Shown here: one piece after another, positions 49,451-58,005 of the stretch
Layout of the letters: each line of letters starts with the position of its first letter
How positions within the stretch are numbered: position 1 is the stretch's first letter
Assembly: GCF_030623445.1 (NCBI RefSeq)
Contig: NZ_CP130613.1
Location: 1,736,001 to 1,800,000 of the forward strand
DNA length: 64,000 nt
Direction of reading: 5' to 3'
DNA from: Pseudogemmatithrix spongiicola
Lineage (GTDB): Bacteria > Gemmatimonadota > Gemmatimonadetes > Gemmatimonadales > Gemmatimonadaceae
The notes under the pieces: model-generated
What the model was told of the DNA's origin: nothing
Databases searched by the model: none
What the model saw: the letters and a program-made list of their open reading frames with translations, nothing else
Program-made: the position numbers and the translations under genes

Positions 49451-50487
49451 ACGTCATCGTCGTGGGAGGCGGCCAGGCGGCGCTCGCCGCCGGCTACTAC
49501 CTGCGCCGCGGAACGAAGCGCCTGCTGATGCTCGATGCGGAGCCCGGCCCCGGCGGCGCCTGGCGGCACACGTGGCCATCGCTCAAGCTCTTCTCGCCAG
49601 CGCGCTGGAGTTCGTTGCCCGGCTGGCTGATGCCCACCACCGCCGAGACCTATCCGACGCGCGACGAGGCGCTCGCCTACCTCGCCGAGTACGAGCGTCG
49701 CTTCGACCTGCCCATCGAACGGCCCGTGCGCGTCAACGAAACCTGGGCGGATGGCGCGCGGTTGCGCCTCGTCACCACCACGGGACGCGAGATCTCGGCT
49801 GCCGCCGTCGTGTCGGCCACCGGGACCTGGACCGCAGCCCACATGCCCACCTTCGCCGGACAAGACCGCTTCGGCGGCCAGATCTTGCACTCGGCACACT
49901 ACGCCGGACCAGCAGCCTTTGCCGGCCGTCGCGTGCTCGTTGTCGGCGCGGGAAACTCCGGCGCCCAGATCTACGCCGACCTCGTGGACCACGCCGAGGT
50001 GACCTGGGTGACGCAGTCGCCACCGGTGTTCCTCCCCGACGACGTGGACGGCCAAGTGCTCTTCGAGCAGGCCACTGCGCGATACAAGGCCATGAAGGAA
50101 GGGCGCACGCCGCCCGCGCCGCGTTCGCTTGGCGACATCGTGATGGTCGAGAGCGTCCGTGCGATCCGCGCGCGCGGCCTCCTCGTCTCGGTACCGCTCT
50201 TCGATGGGTTCACGCCCACCGGCGTGCAGTGGTCCGACGGCCGCACGCGCGACGTCGACGCCGTGATCTTCGCCACGGGCTTTCGCCCGGCGCTCGGACA
50301 TCTCGCCCCGTTGGTCACACCCGATGCCAAGGGTCGGCTGTCGATGGACGGCCCGCGCGCCGCGGCGCATCCGGGGCTCTTCCCGCTCGGCTACGGCGAC
50401 TGGACGGGATTCGCCAGCGCGACCTTGGTGGGCGTCGGGCGCTCCGCGAAGGCAGTCGCCGACGCCATCGGCACCATGGACGCCTGA
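49438..50487 (+). CDS. ArsO-like flavin-containing monooxygenase
   Basis: 349 residues. An FAD-binding Rossmann motif (VIVVGGGQAALAAGYYL, residues 6-22) is followed by DAEPGPGGAWRHTWPSLKLF and SPARWSSLPGWLMP, which strongly resemble ArsO proteins of arsenic operons. A second, NAD(P)-binding Rossmann motif is VLVVGAGNSGAQIYADL, and VIFATGFRPALGH is the ATG-type motif of flavin monooxygenases. The substrate is not proven. Coupling to chrA suggests a metal or metalloid resistance pair. ATG at 49438 overlaps chrA by 13 bp; the longer open frame is a shadow of chrA. Confidence 0.75.
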   Translation: MDHVDVIVVGGGQAALAAGYYLRRGTKRLLMLDAEPGPGGAWRHTWPSLKLFSPARWSSLPGWLMPTTAETYPTRDEALAYLAEYERRFDLPIERPVRVNETWADGARLRLVTTTGREISAAAVVSATGTWTAAHMPTFAGQDRFGGQILHSAHYAGPAAFAGRRVLVVGAGNSGAQIYADLVDHAEVTWVTQSPPVFLPDDVDGQVLFEQATARYKAMKEGRTPPAPRSLGDIVMVESVRAIRARGLLVSVPLFDGFTPTGVQWSDGRTRDVDAVIFATGFRPALGHLAPLVTPDAKGRLSMDGPRAAAHPGLFPLGYGDWTGFASATLVGVGRSAKAVADAIGTMDA

Positions 50488-50514
50488 GCGGCCGGACGCC
50501 TCGGGAGATGCACG

Positions 50515-50546
50515 ACGGGGCGCGCATCTCGCGATGCGCGCCCCGT
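50515..50546. terminator. 13-bp perfect hairpin between arsO-like gene and ssrA
   Basis: ACGGGGCGCGCAT (50515-50527), a 6-nt loop, and ATGCGCGCCCCGT (50534-50546). It lies between the converging ends of the ArsO-like gene and ssrA, so it can serve both. No T-run follows on either side, so termination would rest on the stem alone. Confidence 0.6.
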
Positions 50547-50570
50547 CATGTTCCCATCACTCGACTTCAG

Positions 50571-50928
50571 TGGAGGCGGAGGGATTCGAACCCTCGTCTT
50601 GCATAAGATCTTCCACAGCGTCTACGCGCGTAGCCACTCGATTGATGTTTCCGTACGCTGGCCGAGTGGCCGCCGTCGTCCGGATGAGCCCTTCTTGATC
50701 TCGCCATCTGGCGGAGGGCGCGCCAGACAGCCAGCCCGGATTTGCGATACCTGAGCGTCGCCCCGGGCAGGGCTACCTCTCAGGCACTGCTACGGTAAGA
50801 CTAGGTCTTACGCAGCGAGAGCGAAGTTGTTGTTCGCAGTTGTGATTTTCCCGAGTGTTTTACGAGGAGCCCGAGGACCTCGGCGCGCAACCACGGAGCC
50901 ACCTACACAATCGAAACCAGTCGCCCCC
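50571..50928 (-). ncRNA. ssrA: Transfer-messenger RNA (tmRNA)
   Basis: The 5' end (minus strand) GGGGGCGACTGGTTTCGAT is the conserved tmRNA start. The 3' end is a T-arm (GAGGGTTCGAATCCCTC) followed by CGCCTCC and discriminator A at 50571. The acceptor arm GGGGGCG pairs with CGCCTCC with one G-U. CCA is not encoded. The tag reading frame (50837-50808) encodes ANNNFALAA then TAA, a typical proteolysis tag ending in ALAA. The length of 358 nt is normal. tmRNA rescues stalled ribosomes; smpB is not in the window. Protein-like open frames over this stretch are spurious. Confidence 0.97.
50808..50837 (-). other. tmRNA tag-peptide reading frame
   Basis: GCG AAC AAC AAC TTC GCT and then codons for Leu, Ala, Ala and TAA. 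The encoded tag is ANNNFALAA, one residue shorter than the E. coli encoded tag, plus the non-encoded Ala carried by the tmRNA. Confidence 0.93.
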
Positions 50929-50941
50929 GAATTGCTCAGGG

Positions 50942-50971
50942 AATATACACCGGAAGGCCGTGATTTGTCCC
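50942..50971 (-). promoter_or_regulatory. Putative ssrA promoter
   Basis: On the minus strand, GGGACA (50971-50966), 18 bp, TATATT (50947-50942), which ends 13 nt before the mature 5' end. A 5' leader of about six nucleotides would be removed by RNase P. Confidence 0.5.
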
Positions 50972-50991
50972 CACCCGGTGTGATGCCGCGC

Positions 50992-52626
50992 TCAGTCCGG
51001 CGCGACCTCGACCCGGTTGCGGCCGCCGTGCTTGGCCGCGTACAGCGCCTGGTCCGCCCGGTCGAACAGCGACCCCGCTCCCTGCGAGCGCTGCGCGTAC
51101 ATCGCCACGCCGAAGCTCGCGGTGACGCGGATGGTGCCGACGCCCGTCCGTACGGCAAGCGCTTCGATGGCCTTCCGGCAACGCTCCGCCGCCTCCAAGG
51201 CACCTTGGCGGTCGGTCTGCGGCAGCAGGATCGCCAACTCTTCGCCGCCGAGGCGCGCGACCTTGTCCGTCGTGCGCTTCATCGCCAGCAGCGTCGCGCC
51301 CACGGCCTTCAGCACCTGGTCGCCCGCGTCGTGGCCGTAGTTGTCGTTCACCTTCTTGAAGAAGTCAACGTCGACGATGACCAGCGCCGAAGTGTTGCCG
51401 TAGCGGTCCGTCTCGGCAATCATGCGCTCGAACTCCTCTTCGAACGCGCGTCGGTTCGGCAGGCCCGTGAGCTGGTCGGTCTTCGCGCTGAGCGTGGCGT
51501 CCTGCCATGCCCATGCCGTCTCGAGCGCACCGGCCGCGATGGTCGAGAGATCCTGCGCCGCTCCGCTGTCCGCGGCGTTGAACGGCGCGCGCGAGGTGCG
51601 CCCGAGTACGAGCACACCGATGCACGGGTCCTCCTCGGAGCGGCGGATGGGCACGACGATCAGCGAACGCGTCCCGCTGGGCAGGGGCGTCGCATCGAAC
51701 AGCATCTCGTCGCCCTCGAGCAGCGGCCGCGTGTCCGCGATCAGCCGCGGTCTGCCCGCATGGAACACGTCGCCGACCAGCGATCCCTGTTGCGCCGTCA
51801 GCCCAGACGTGAGCGACACAGGCGTGCCGTCACTGTGCCGGACGAGCGCCAGCGTGCTGTCATCCCGCGTCCCGCGCACCAGCGCGCCCCAGTGGGCACC
51901 GGTCACCAGACAGGCATCGCGCACGACGATCTCCTCTTGGCCGTTGGGGTCGCGCGTGCCCTGCAAGGTGATGGCCGTGCGGATCATGCGGCGCAGGCGC
52001 TTGGTCCGCACCGACAGGTTCGCCCGCGCCCGCAGCAGCTCATAGCGCGCCGACACCTCGACGGCCATGCGGCGCAGGCGCTGCTCGATCTCCGCCGTGC
52101 CCAGCGTCGGCGCGTCGGCAAAATGCACCGACACCGCGCCATGGCTGAGGTGCACGGGCAGCCCCAACGCCATCATGCGCACGTACGGGCCCGACGGGTT
52201 GTACGCGAGCCGTTGTTCGCTCGTCGCCAGCTCGACGAACAACCGCTCCTGCTCGGTGAGCGCCGGCGGCTCCGAGCCCAGCGACCACGCCGCGGCGACG
52301 AGCCGTCCGTCCGGCGTCTCGTGCGGCTCCCAAAGCACTGCCTCGCGCGCTTCCGTGTATTCCGCGAGCAACTGGAGGATGCGCACCAGCATCGCCCGAT
52401 CGTCGCGGTCCACGTCCTCCGGGATCTGCATCTCGTCGGAGCGGAACGCCTCGAGCAGCGTCTGCGCCTCCGCACTCCGCTCGCCGCTGCTGCGGGCCAT
52501 TGGCCGCGCACCGCCGGCGGCCAGCGCCCCGTACTCGGGGCTCACGATGCGCGGCAACCGCGGCCGACGCTGCAGCCACAGCCATGCCCCCACCACCGCC
52601 ACCGCGAGGATGAGGATCCACGCCAT
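50992..52626 (-). CDS. Diguanylate cyclase with GAF-like domains
   Basis: 544 residues. One N-terminal membrane helix (MAWILILAVAVVGAWLWL) is followed by two GAF-like regions (about 75-200 and 215-375). A GGDEF domain covers about 380-542, with DQLTGLPNRRAFEEEF, metal-binding VDVDFFKKVNDNYGHDAGD and the active loop GGEEL at 460-464. The last position is Leu rather than Phe. An inhibitory RxxD site (RTTD, 451-454) sits exactly five residues before the loop, so product inhibition is expected. It lies 3 bp after larB. A longer start is not needed. Confidence 0.9.
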   Translation of the reverse strand: MAWILILAVAVVGAWLWLQRRPRLPRIVSPEYGALAAGGARPMARSSGERSAEAQTLLEAFRSDEMQIPEDVDRDDRAMLVRILQLLAEYTEAREAVLWEPHETPDGRLVAAAWSLGSEPPALTEQERLFVELATSEQRLAYNPSGPYVRMMALGLPVHLSHGAVSVHFADAPTLGTAEIEQRLRRMAVEVSARYELLRARANLSVRTKRLRRMIRTAITLQGTRDPNGQEEIVVRDACLVTGAHWGALVRGTRDDSTLALVRHSDGTPVSLTSGLTAQQGSLVGDVFHAGRPRLIADTRPLLEGDEMLFDATPLPSGTRSLIVVPIRRSEEDPCIGVLVLGRTSRAPFNAADSGAAQDLSTIAAGALETAWAWQDATLSAKTDQLTGLPNRRAFEEEFERMIAETDRYGNTSALVIVDVDFFKKVNDNYGHDAGDQVLKAVGATLLAMKRTTDKVARLGGEELAILLPQTDRQGALEAAERCRKAIEALAVRTGVGTIRVTASFGVAMYAQRSQGAGSLFDRADQALYAAKHGGRNRVEVAPD

Positions 52627-52629
52627 GGG

Positions 52630-53379
52630 TCAGTCCGCGAGGATGCGCGAGGCCGCGACCGCGGCCCCGAAGCCGTTGTCGATGTTGCAGACCGTCACAC
52701 CGGCGGCGCAGGAGTTGAGCATCGTCAACAGCGGCGCGAGGCCCGCAAACGCCGCACCGTAGCCGACGCTGGTCGGCACCGCGATCACCGGCACCCGCAC
52801 TAGCCCGCCGACCACCGACGGCAACGCGCCGTCCATCCCAGCGACCACGATCACCACGCCCGCGCCGTGGAGCGTCTCGCGCTTCGCGAGGATGCGATGG
52901 ATGCCCGCGACGCCCACATCCGTCACGCGAAGCACCCCGTGACCGAACGCACGCAGTGTCTCCGCGGCCTCTTCGGCGACGGGCAGGTCGCTGGTACCCG
53001 CCGTGACCACGGCTGCCGGCTTGCCAACGCGCGTCACCGCCTGTGCGCCCGGCAACCATGCCGTGCGCGCCACGGCGTTCAACTCGATCGTCGGCCAACG
53101 CGCCAGCAGTGCGGCCTGCGTCGCCGCGTCTGCACGCGTCACCAGGAAGCCGTCCCCGTGTGCCGCCAGGCGCTCGCCGATCGCCACCGTCTGCTCCGGC
53201 AGCTTCCCCTGCCCGAACACGACCTCGGGAAACCCTTGGCGCAGCGCGCGGTGCGTATCGACCGTCGCGAATCCGAGCTCGTCCACCGGCGCGTCATCCA
53301 GTTGCGCGAGGGCGGCGTCCACCGGAAGCCGCCCTGTCGCCACGTCCTCCAACAACGCCTGCACGCGATCGCGCCTCAC
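52630..53379 (-). CDS. larB: LarB, nickel-pincer cofactor synthesis (nicotinate adenine dinucleotide carboxylase/hydrolase)
   Basis: 249 residues. The N-terminal helical part (VATGRLPVDAALAQLDD) and the PurE-like C-terminal domain are clear: VVTAGTSDLPVAEEAAETLR, DVGVAGIHRILAKRETL, VVIVVAGMDGALPSVVGGLV, PVIAVPTSVGYGAAFAGLAP. LarB carboxylates and hydrolyses NaAD to start the cofactor used by lactate racemase-type enzymes. larC, larE and larA are not in the window. GTG at 53379 overlaps dusB as GTGA. Confidence 0.92.
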   Translation of the reverse strand: MRRDRVQALLEDVATGRLPVDAALAQLDDAPVDELGFATVDTHRALRQGFPEVVFGQGKLPEQTVAIGERLAAHGDGFLVTRADAATQAALLARWPTIELNAVARTAWLPGAQAVTRVGKPAAVVTAGTSDLPVAEEAAETLRAFGHGVLRVTDVGVAGIHRILAKRETLHGAGVVIVVAGMDGALPSVVGGLVRVPVIAVPTSVGYGAAFAGLAPLLTMLNSCAAGVTVCNIDNGFGAAVAASRILAD

Positions 53380-54374
53380 GCCGCCTCCGCCTCGCGCATC
53401 CACGGGCTCGCGAGATACTCGGCGAAGATCCCCTCGACTTCGGCGAAGTCATTCACCGCGTGCAACTTCTTGCGGAGGTCCGCCGAGTTCGGCAGCCCCT
53501 TCACGTACCAGCCAAGGTGCTTGCGGAACTCGATGGCCGCGCCGATCGGATCAGCCTCGTAGGCCTGCACCATGCGGGCATGGTCGAGCGCGATGGCGAA
53601 GCGCTCCTCGACGGCGGGGGTCGCCGGCATGGGCAGCCCGTCGAGCAATGCACGCGCCTGCTTGAAGATCCACGGCTGGCCGAACGAACCACGCGCGATC
53701 ATCACGGCGTCGCAGCCCGTCTCGCGGTGCATCCGCAGCGCGTCCTCCGCCGTCTTGATGTCGCCATTGCCGATGACCGGGATCTCCACGGCTTCCTTCA
53801 CCATGGCGATCTCTTCCCAACGCGCGTGGCCCGTGTACATCTGCGTGCGCGTGCGCGGATGCAGGGCGATGGCCCGTACGCCGGCCTCCTGGCACTTGAG
53901 GGCGATCTTCACCGGATCGCGCATCTCCTCGCTCCACCCGCTGCGGATCTTGCAGGTCACCGGCAGGTGCGTGCCGCTGATGACGGCGCGGATGACGCTC
54001 TGCACGAGGTCGAGGTCGCGCAGGCAACCGGAGCCGCCGTTGCGCTTCACGACCTTCTTCACCGGGCAGCCGAAGTTGATGTCGATGTAGTCCGGCTGGA
54101 ACACATCGGTCACCGCCGCGGCCGCTTCGCGCATCGCATCGGGCTCGGCGCCGAAGATCTGCACGCCGATCGGATGTTCATCCGGCGTGAAGCGCAGCTT
54201 GTTGAGCGTCGCCTCGTTCTCCCGACGGATGCCCTCCGCCGAGAGGAACTCCGTGACCACCACGTCGGCGCCCCAGGCGCGGCAGAGACGCCGGAAAGGC
54301 GACTCCGACACGCCTGCCATGGGCGCGAGGAACACGGGGACGGCCGACGGGCCGGTGGGGTACGGGAAGCGCAT
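53376..54374 (-). CDS. dus: tRNA-dihydrouridine synthase, DusB-like
   Basis: 332 residues. VFLAPMAGVSESPFRRLCRA, the catalytic Cys in DINFGCPVKKVVKRNGGSG, CKIRSGWSEE and VIGNGDIKTAEDALRMH, plus GCDAVMIARGSFGQPWIF, mark an FMN-dependent Dus enzyme of the DusB group. It reduces uridines in the tRNA D-loop. ATG at 54374 has a TAGCTT box 7 nt upstream with TTGCAA 17 bp further, which supports this start over a 20-residue longer one. It leads the dus-larB-cyclase unit. Confidence 0.93.
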   Translation of the reverse strand: MRFPYPTGPSAVPVFLAPMAGVSESPFRRLCRAWGADVVVTEFLSAEGIRRENEATLNKLRFTPDEHPIGVQIFGAEPDAMREAAAAVTDVFQPDYIDINFGCPVKKVVKRNGGSGCLRDLDLVQSVIRAVISGTHLPVTCKIRSGWSEEMRDPVKIALKCQEAGVRAIALHPRTRTQMYTGHARWEEIAMVKEAVEIPVIGNGDIKTAEDALRMHRETGCDAVMIARGSFGQPWIFKQARALLDGLPMPATPAVEERFAIALDHARMVQAYEADPIGAAIEFRKHLGWYVKGLPNSADLRKKLHAVNDFAEVEGIFAEYLASPWMREAEAA

Positions 54375-54381
54375 CACGAGT

Positions 54382-54410
54382 AAGCTAGGAATGGGGCCAA
54401 ACGCTTGCAA
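54382..54410 (-). promoter_or_regulatory. Putative leaderless promoter of the dus-larB unit
   Basis: On the minus strand, TTGCAA (54410-54405), 17 bp, TAGCTT (54387-54382), then 7 nt to the ATG at 54374. Confidence 0.6.
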
Positions 54411-54419
54411 TATAACCGT

Positions 54420-54448
54420 TTGACGGCCCTCCATGCCGTGGTTAGCTT
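54420..54448 (+). promoter_or_regulatory. Putative leaderless promoter of the PTS IIA gene
   Basis: TTGACG (54420-54425), 17 bp, TAGCTT (54443-54448), then 6 nt (CGGAGG) to the ATG at 54455. It is back to back with the dus promoter. CGGAGG could also serve as a ribosome-binding site if the start site lies upstream. Confidence 0.6.
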
Positions 54449-54454
54449 CGGAGG

Positions 54455-54907
54455 ATGGAACTCCGGGAATTCTTCTCTGAAGACGCCATCCAGCTCGAAC
54501 TGGCCGGCACCACGAAGGACGACATTCTCAAGGAGCTCATCGGGCTCCTCCGCCTCCCGGAAAAGGACGAGGCGACGCTCTTCAAGATGCTCAAGCGCCG
54601 CGAGAATCTCGGGTCCACCGGGATGGGCCGCGGCATCGCGATCCCCCACTGCCGCTCGATGGTCGTGAGCAAGCTCCGCGTGGCCTTCGGCCGCAAGAAG
54701 GCCGGCGTGGACTTCAAGGCCCTCGACGACAAGCCGGTGCACTTCTTCTTCCTGATCGTCGCGCCGCCGCTCGAGGTCTCCAACCAGTACCTCCCGGTGC
54801 TCGGCAAGATCGCCCAGTTCTCCAAGGAGGGCGACGTGCCGGAGAAGCTGATGTCGCTCAGCGATCCCAAGCAGTTCATGGAGCTGCTCGCCGCCAAGGG
54901 CGTGTAA
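54455..54907 (+). CDS. PTS EIIA-type protein (fructose/PtsN family)
   Basis: 150 residues. The EIIA-2 fold is recognisable: RRENLGSTGMGRGIAIPHCR with the phosphorylatable His, and VHFFFLIVAPPLEVSNQYLP. This family includes sugar-specific IIA domains and the nitrogen regulator PtsN. No permease domain is attached or nearby, so a regulatory PtsN-like role is more likely. A 121-bp palindromic repeat begins 7 bp after its stop. Confidence 0.88.
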   Translation: MELREFFSEDAIQLELAGTTKDDILKELIGLLRLPEKDEATLFKMLKRRENLGSTGMGRGIAIPHCRSMVVSKLRVAFGRKKAGVDFKALDDKPVHFFFLIVAPPLEVSNQYLPVLGKIAQFSKEGDVPEKLMSLSDPKQFMELLAAKGV

Positions 54908-54914
54908 CCGCGGT

Positions 54915-55035
54915 TCACCACGAAGGCACGAAGGGCTCCGTAACGAGCGTTCGGGCCCGCGACCCCAGGAAGCATGCTTTCTTGGAGTCGCGGGCCCGAT
55001 CGATTGTCGCGAACCCCTTCGTGCCTTCGTGGTGA
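54915..55035. repeat. 121-bp palindromic repeat, copy A
   Basis: Identical 21-bp terminal arms TCACCACGAAGGCACGAAGGG plus its exact inverse complement (54915-54935 and 55015-55035) enclose a nested stem TCGGGCCCGCGAC / GTCGCGGGCCCGA (54951-54963 / 54987-54999) and an inner CCAGGAAGC / GCTTTCTTGG hairpin. A second copy of the same length lies at 58006-58126. It fills the gap between the PTS IIA gene and the HerA-like gene. Confidence 0.92.
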
Positions 55036-55075
55036 GAGCAGTTCCGGTTTCGCCGCCGCGATGCGAGAATAGAGA

Positions 55076-56626
55076 ATGCCCACCCCGCTGATCATCGCGA
55101 AGAACGCGACTGACGAGCTCGCCCTCCTCCCCGCCCTCGCCAATCGCCACGGCTGCATCACCGGCGCCACGGGCACGGGCAAGACCATCTCGCTGCAAGT
55201 CCTCGCCGAGCAGTTCTCGCGCATCGGCGTCCCTGTCTTCCTCGCGGATGTGAAGGGCGACCTCGGCGGCATCGCGCAGTCCGGCGCACTGTCGGCCAAG
55301 CTCCAGGAGCGCCTCGACAAGCTCGGGCTGCCCGCGCCGACCTTCGGCCCCTGCCCCGTCACCTTCTGGGACGTCTTCGGCAAGAGCGGTCACCCCGTGC
55401 GCGCGACGATCTCTGACATGGGCCCGCTGCTGCTCGCGCGCCTGCTGAATCTCAACGACACGCAGGAAGGCGTGCTCACCATCGCCTTCCAGGTCGCCGA
55501 TGACAACGGTCTGCTGTTGCTCGACCTCAAGGACCTGCGGTCCATGCTGCAGTTCATCGGCGACAACGCGGCGCAGATCAAGACGCAGTACGGCAACGTG
55601 TCGGCCGCGAGCATCGGCGCGATCCAGCGCGGATTGCTGCAGCTCGAGCAGCAAGGCGCCGAGGCCTTCTTCGGCGAGCCGATGCTCAACATCGACGACC
55701 TCATGCAGACGGTCGACGGCAAGGGCGTCGTGAACATCCTCGCCGCCGACACGTTGATGCAGAACCCACGGCTCTACGCCTGCTCCCTGCTGTGGCTGCT
55801 CAGCGAACTCTTCGAGAACCTCCCCGAAGTCGGCGACCTCGAGAAGCCGAAGCTCGTGTTCTTCTTCGACGAAGCCCACCTGCTCTTCGCCGATGCCCCC
55901 ACGGCGCTGGTCGAGAAGGTCGAATTGGTCGTGCGCCTCATCCGCTCGAAGGGCGTCGGCGTGTACTTCGTCACGCAGAACCCGATGGACATCCCCGAGA
56001 AGGTGCTCGGGCAGCTCGGCAACCGCATCCAGCACGCGCTGCGCGCCTTCACGCCGCGCGACCAGAAGGCCGTGCGGGCGACCGCCGAGACGATGCGTCC
56101 GAACCCCGCCCTCGACATCGAGCAGGCGATTCTCGAGCTCTCGGTCGGCGAGGCGCTCGTCTCATTGCTCGACGGCAAGGGCACGCCCGGCATTACCGAA
56201 CGCGCGTGGATGTTTGCGCCGGGCAGTCGCATCGGTCCGCTCACGGCCGAGGAACGCGCGGCAATCGTGGCACAGAGCGTCGTCGCCGGCGTGTACGAGA
56301 AGCACTTGGACCGCGAGTCGGCTTTCGAGATGCTCAAGGCCCGCGCCGAGACCGCGCAGCCTGCTCCGGGCGGCCGAGATGCCGGTGCGGCAGCCCAATC
56401 CCCGGGTAGCGCCAAGACCGCGGGCGGCTCGGGCGCTGGCGCAGCGGGAGTCGCGGGAGCGCTGGGCGGTCTGCTCTTCGGCACGGTTGGTCCCCGCGGC
56501 GGCAAGCGTGATGGCTTGGTCGACATCATGGCCAAGAGCGCGGCGCGTTCAACGGGAACGGCCATCTCGCGCAGCATCGTGCGCGGCGTGCTCGGCAGCC
56601 TCTTGGGCGGCGGAAAGCGCCGTTAG
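55076..56626 (+). CDS. HerA-like ATPase (DUF853 / YjgR family)
   Basis: 516 residues. Walker A is [20 protein letters not shown] at residues 23-42, and Walker B is [17 protein letters not shown] at about 260. [17 protein letters not shown] and [20 protein letters not shown] are typical of the DUF853 group. A Gly/Ala-rich linker (about 425-465) leads to a C-terminal helix. Related HerA proteins translocate DNA; the role of this subfamily is unproven. TTCCGG-N17-GAGAAT ends 5 nt before ATG 55076 and may be a leaderless promoter. The stop overlaps that of the MATE gene in TTAG. Confidence 0.88.
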   Translation: MPTPLIIAKNATDELALLPALANRHGCITGATGTGKTISLQVLAEQFSRIGVPVFLADVKGDLGGIAQSGALSAKLQERLDKLGLPAPTFGPCPVTFWDVFGKSGHPVRATISDMGPLLLARLLNLNDTQEGVLTIAFQVADDNGLLLLDLKDLRSMLQFIGDNAAQIKTQYGNVSAASIGAIQRGLLQLEQQGAEAFFGEPMLNIDDLMQTVDGKGVVNILAADTLMQNPRLYACSLLWLLSELFENLPEVGDLEKPKLVFFFDEAHLLFADAPTALVEKVELVVRLIRSKGVGVYFVTQNPMDIPEKVLGQLGNRIQHALRAFTPRDQKAVRATAETMRPNPALDIEQAILELSVGEALVSLLDGKGTPGITERAWMFAPGSRIGPLTAEERAAIVAQSVVAGVYEKHLDRESAFEMLKARAETAQPAPGGRDAGAAAQSPGSAKTAGGSGAGAAGVAGALGGLLFGTVGPRGGKRDGLVDIMAKSAARSTGTAISRSIVRGVLGSLLGGGKRR

Positions 56627-57984
56627 TGCTCCAGCACGAGGCGTTCGACCTCACGGCCCAGCTTCACGCGCACGCGCCGTAGCTGCAGCACCGCGGCCGC
56701 CGCGAGGCCCGCGGTGAGTCCCCACCACAGGCCGATCGCGCCTTGGTCGAAGCGGAAGGCGATGAGCGCGCCGAGCGGAATGCCGACGGCCCAGAAGCTC
56801 AGTCCGTGCAGGATGGCCGGCACCCGCGTATCACCCGCGCCGCGCAGGATACTCGCACTGATCACCTGCGTGCCGTCGAACACCTGGAACACCGCGGCCA
56901 CCGGGATGAGCGTCGCCGCCAGCGCGAACGTGGCAGCGTCGCGCGAGTAGAGACCGGCGAGCGACTCCGGCACGAGGGCGAAGGCGATCGCGCAGAGGGC
57001 CATGAAGCCCACGCCCACGACCAGCGCAGCCACGGCGTCGCGGCGCGACGCGGCAACGTCCCCGCGGCCGATCGCATGCCCGACCATCACCGCCGCTGCC
57101 GCGGCAACGCCCATGGGCACCATGAACGTCATCGAGGCCAGGCTCAGCGCGATCTCGTGCCCCGCCAGCACCGTCGTGCCCATCCAGCCGGTCATCACCG
57201 TGGTCAACCCGAACGCGCCCGCCTCGGCGAGGAACTGCAGCCCGACGGGAAGGCCCAACCGGAACATGCGCAGCAGCGGCGCCGGCAGCGTGCTCTCGGG
57301 GTACCAGCGCGTCAGATAGGGACGCAAGGTCGGCCACGCGCCCACCAAGACCACGAGTGCCATCACCCAGCGCGAGATGCTCGTCGCGATCGACGACCCC
57401 ACCACGCCCCGCGCTTCGAAGCCAAGGTTGCCGTAGATCAGCACCCAGTTGAGGAAGGCGTTCACGACGTTGCCGACGACCACGCCCCACACCACCGGGC
57501 CCACGCGATGGAATGCCTGGAGCGTCTGCCGCAGCATGTTGAACGCAAAGAACGGCAGCATGCCCGGGATGCTCCACAGCACATAGGCGGCTGCGAGCGG
57601 CACCACTTCCGGCGGCTGCCGCAGCAGCGACAGCACCGGCCGCGCCAGCAGGAATAGCAGTGACACGGCGACCGCGACGATGACCGTCATGAGCACGCCG
57701 CGCTGCACGCCGCGCGCGATCTGCGCCTCGTCCTTGGCCCCGACGCCTTGGGCGATCACGGGGTCCAGCGCCATCAGGATGCCGATCCCGATGATGGCGA
57801 CGCCGAAGAAGTAGAAGTTGCCGAGCCCGCCCGCCGCGAGGTCCACCGACGATACGCGCCCGAGCATGATCGCGTCCACGAGGCCCTGCCCCTGCATACC
57901 GACGTTCACGAGCACGATCGGGAGGGCCAGCTTGGCCATCTCGACCAGCTCCGACTTCGTGGGGCGCAGGGCGGCCAGTTTCAT
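56623..57984 (-). CDS. MATE-family multidrug efflux transporter
   Basis: 453 residues with twelve predicted membrane helices. [40 protein letters not shown] and the central [20 protein letters not shown] are typical of the NorM-like group. It exports cationic compounds by ion antiport. ATG at 57984 has TAGCTT ending 8 nt upstream (57998-57993). TTG at 58005 would add seven residues. Copy B of the 121-bp palindrome lies just upstream, and the pair HerA-like/MATE is bracketed by the two copies. Confidence 0.93.
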   Translation of the reverse strand: MKLAALRPTKSELVEMAKLALPIVLVNVGMQGQGLVDAIMLGRVSSVDLAAGGLGNFYFFGVAIIGIGILMALDPVIAQGVGAKDEAQIARGVQRGVLMTVIVAVAVSLLFLLARPVLSLLRQPPEVVPLAAAYVLWSIPGMLPFFAFNMLRQTLQAFHRVGPVVWGVVVGNVVNAFLNWVLIYGNLGFEARGVVGSSIATSISRWVMALVVLVGAWPTLRPYLTRWYPESTLPAPLLRMFRLGLPVGLQFLAEAGAFGLTTVMTGWMGTTVLAGHEIALSLASMTFMVPMGVAAAAAVMVGHAIGRGDVAASRRDAVAALVVGVGFMALCAIAFALVPESLAGLYSRDAATFALAATLIPVAAVFQVFDGTQVISASILRGAGDTRVPAILHGLSFWAVGIPLGALIAFRFDQGAIGLWWGLTAGLAAAAVLQLRRVRVKLGREVERLVLEH

Positions 57985-57992
57985 AGGCTTGG

Positions 57993-57998
57993 AAGCTA
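57993..57998 (-). promoter_or_regulatory. -10-like box of the MATE gene
   Basis: TAGCTT on the minus strand, ending 8 nt before ATG 57984. The matching -35 position would fall inside the arm of repeat copy B, where I see no good match. Confidence 0.4.
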
Positions 57999-58005
57999 AG
58001 GGCAA

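Noticed and set aside
44561-50570. Genomic island integrated in the ssrA 3' end with a direct repeat at its far edge
   Set aside because: I could not find a second copy of the ssrA 3' sequence or an integrase in the window, so an island boundary cannot be drawn.
50571-50595. Ordinary tRNA gene suggested by GGATTCGAACC on the plus strand
   Set aside because: The T-arm belongs to tmRNA; no anticodon arm fits within tRNA distance, and the tmRNA 5' end is found 358 nt away.
50548-50754. Protein-like frames across the ssrA region, including one reading FPSLDFSGGGGIRTL
   Set aside because: This stretch is the 3' part of tmRNA read on the wrong strand; the T-arm sequence creates the familiar artefact peptide.
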